Part shown: in pieces, positions 62,926 through 64,000 of the stretch
How positions within the stretch are numbered: the stretch's first letter is position 1
How the letters are laid out: every line of letters starts with the position of its first letter
Notes under the pieces: model-generated
The model's input: the letters and a program-made list of their open reading frames with translations, nothing else
The model's database searches: none
What the model was told of the DNA's origin: nothing
Assembly: GCF_900103455.1 (NCBI RefSeq)
Contig: NZ_FNHI01000020.1
Coordinates: 99,479-163,478, forward strand
Direction: 5' to 3'
Length of the DNA: 64,000 nucleotides
DNA from: Streptomyces wuyuanensis
GTDB taxonomy: Bacteria > Actinomycetota > Actinomycetes > Streptomycetales > Streptomycetaceae
Translations under genes and position numbers: made by a program

Positions 62926-63110
62926 GTCTGTGCTCCTGGGGTCAACAGGCCTGTTTGCTGCTTTCACCCCTATGACAGGAAACCCGCGGAGGATGTGACA
63001 CGGCCCATGCAAGAATCTTCGTGACCCGGCATTTCCGTGAAGGGATGACTCGGGCAGTCTGTGGACCTTCCCGAGGTAGTGCGCGTCCCGAACTGGCGGC
63101 CGCTGCCACT

Positions 63111-64000
63111 GAGCCCTTTCCAACTTGTGGCAGCAGCGAGCCAGTTGGGATGACAACGTGGTGAAGCCCCTGGTAGATGGGTTTTCGACCAAGAGAACCG
63201 TCTCCACCAGAGGCTTCGCATGCTTGTCTACCCTTCGGGCGTCGACGTGTCCAGCTCTGCCCTGCGCTTTCTGTCCGCCCGTCTGCGGCAGCACCGTCGC
63301 GCGATCGGCTCCCGCTGGAGGCGTCTGAACCCCGGCCGCCAGGCCCTGCTCGCACTCGCCCACCTGCGGATGGGAAACACGTATGCCCAGCTCGCGGCCG
63401 GATTCGGTATCGGAACCACGACCGCCTACCGGTATGCCACCGAGGCTGTCGAACTCCTGGCAGGCCTCGCGCCCACCCTGGCCGACGCGATCCGGGTCGC
63501 GTCGACGAAGGCGTTCGTGATCCTCGACGGCACACTCCTGCCGACCGACCGCATCGCCGCGGACCGGCCCTTCTACTCCGGGAAACACAAGAAACACGGG
63601 ATGAACCTGCAGGTCCTCACGGATCCCTTCGGCCGGCTGCTGTGGGCCTCGCCGGCCCTGCCCGGCGCCGTCCACGATGTCCGCGCGGCCCGCGAGCACG
63701 GCATCGTCGACGCCCTTGCCGCAGCCGACATCAAGTGCTGGGCGGACAAGGCATATCGGGGTGCCAGCGGGACCGTTCGCACCCCCTACTGGGGCCGCTG
63801 GGAAACCCTTTCCACCGGTCAGCAGGCCGTCAACCGGTCCCACGCGAAGATTCGCGCACTCGTCGAGCAGGCCATGGCCACCCTCAAATCCTGGCGGCTC
63901 CTCCGCAAGCTCCGGTGCTCGACCGCCCGCGTCACCAGCCTCGTCCGGGCCGTCCTCGCCCTGCATCTGGCCAGCTCAGAGTGAGGATGGAAAAGGCTCA
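63111..64000 (+). mobile_element. Complete IS5-family insertion sequence, 890 bp
   Basis: The left inverted repeat begins TGAGCCCTTTCCA at 63111. The right end, read on the minus strand from base 64000, begins TGAGCCTTTTCCA; the ends agree at 13 of 16 positions. The element holds one transposase gene. The right flank is outside the window, so a target duplication cannot be checked. Confidence 0.85.
63220..63984 (+). CDS. IS5-family DDE transposase
   Basis: 254-residue transposase encoded in one frame. The N-terminal helix-turn-helix is NTYAQLAAGFGIGTTTAYRY. The DDE_Tnp_4-like catalytic core shows FVILDGTLL (first Asp), GAVHDVRAAREH, WADKAYRG (second Asp) and ALVEQAMATLKSW (Glu). No frameshift or internal stop is seen, so the element may be active. 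AGAGG lies six bases before the ATG. Confidence 0.92.
   Translation: MLVYPSGVDVSSSALRFLSARLRQHRRAIGSRWRRLNPGRQALLALAHLRMGNTYAQLAAGFGIGTTTAYRYATEAVELLAGLAPTLADAIRVASTKAFVILDGTLLPTDRIAADRPFYSGKHKKHGMNLQVLTDPFGRLLWASPALPGAVHDVRAAREHGIVDALAAADIKCWADKAYRGASGTVRTPYWGRWETLSTGQQAVNRSHAKIRALVEQAMATLKSWRLLRKLRCSTARVTSLVRAVLALHLASSE

Noticed and set aside
62809..63966. 385-codon minus frame
   Set aside because: Most of it is antisense to the transposase; only the last 38 codons, from a GTG with its own ribosome-binding site, look real.

Overview
The window is chromosomal DNA of a Streptomyces-type actinomycete. GC content and third-position GC are very high, GTG and TTG starts are common, Shine-Dalgarno sequences are GGAGG-like, and several genes belong to families typical of Streptomyces: conservon proteins, DUF742, DUF6397, a SigB/F-type sigma factor and an SNF2/SWIM pair. 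It holds about 47 intact or near-intact genes plus at least seven gene remnants. I saw no rRNA, tRNA or CRISPR.

Region by region. 1-6.1 kb: an ATP-dependent DNA ligase cut by the left edge, a secreted phosphoinositide phospholipase C, a DUF6397 protein, an orphan roadblock (CvnB-like) protein, a PPOX/F420-type flavoprotein and an orphan CvnD GTPase. 6.4-12.8 kb: type II NADH dehydrogenase, transketolase, a stand-alone LigD polymerase followed in frame by a decayed cation-diffusion-facilitator tail, an alpha/beta hydrolase and a DJ-1/PfpI protein. 13-20.9 kb: a pentapeptide-repeat protein with a cysteine-rich head, a stress-type sigma factor, a nucleoside hydrolase, a cvnC-cvnB-cvnA conservon without its GTPase, and an MHYT membrane sensor. 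21-32 kb: a methyltransferase, hypotheticals, a secreted esterase, a fatty-acid desaturase, an SNF2 helicase translationally coupled to a SWIM zinc-finger protein, and DUF1062. 32-42 kb: a ROK remnant, a GAF-domain regulator, a TetR remnant, an aldo/keto reductase, a VanW protein, an ExaC-type aldehyde dehydrogenase, a GNAT enzyme, a DNA-methyltransferase stub and a DEAD-box RNA helicase.

The most coherent system lies at 42.4-51.8 kb. An APC permease, a divergent TetR regulator and four genes with ATGA overlaps (a DUF1989 pair, a biotin-dependent urea/guanidine carboxylase and allophanate hydrolase) form a nitrogen-scavenging module. Family knowledge points to guanidine rather than urea: guanidine is carboxylated, deiminated by the DUF1989 pair to allophanate, then hydrolysed to ammonia and CO2. 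Two nearly identical palindromes, one before the permease and one between tetR and the catabolic operon, look like TetR operators. They tie the two transcription units together, apparently in place of the guanidine riboswitch used elsewhere.

52-64 kb: a DUF4246 protein of a mainly fungal family, a second-type pyruvate dehydrogenase pair (homodimeric E1 and an E2 that seems to lack the peripheral-subunit-binding domain), DinB, OsmC, an NmrA-like reductase, YceI, a secreted hydrolase, a truncated hydrolase stub, and a complete IS5-type insertion sequence whose right inverted repeat ends on the last base of the window. Many units end in long GC-rich hairpins.
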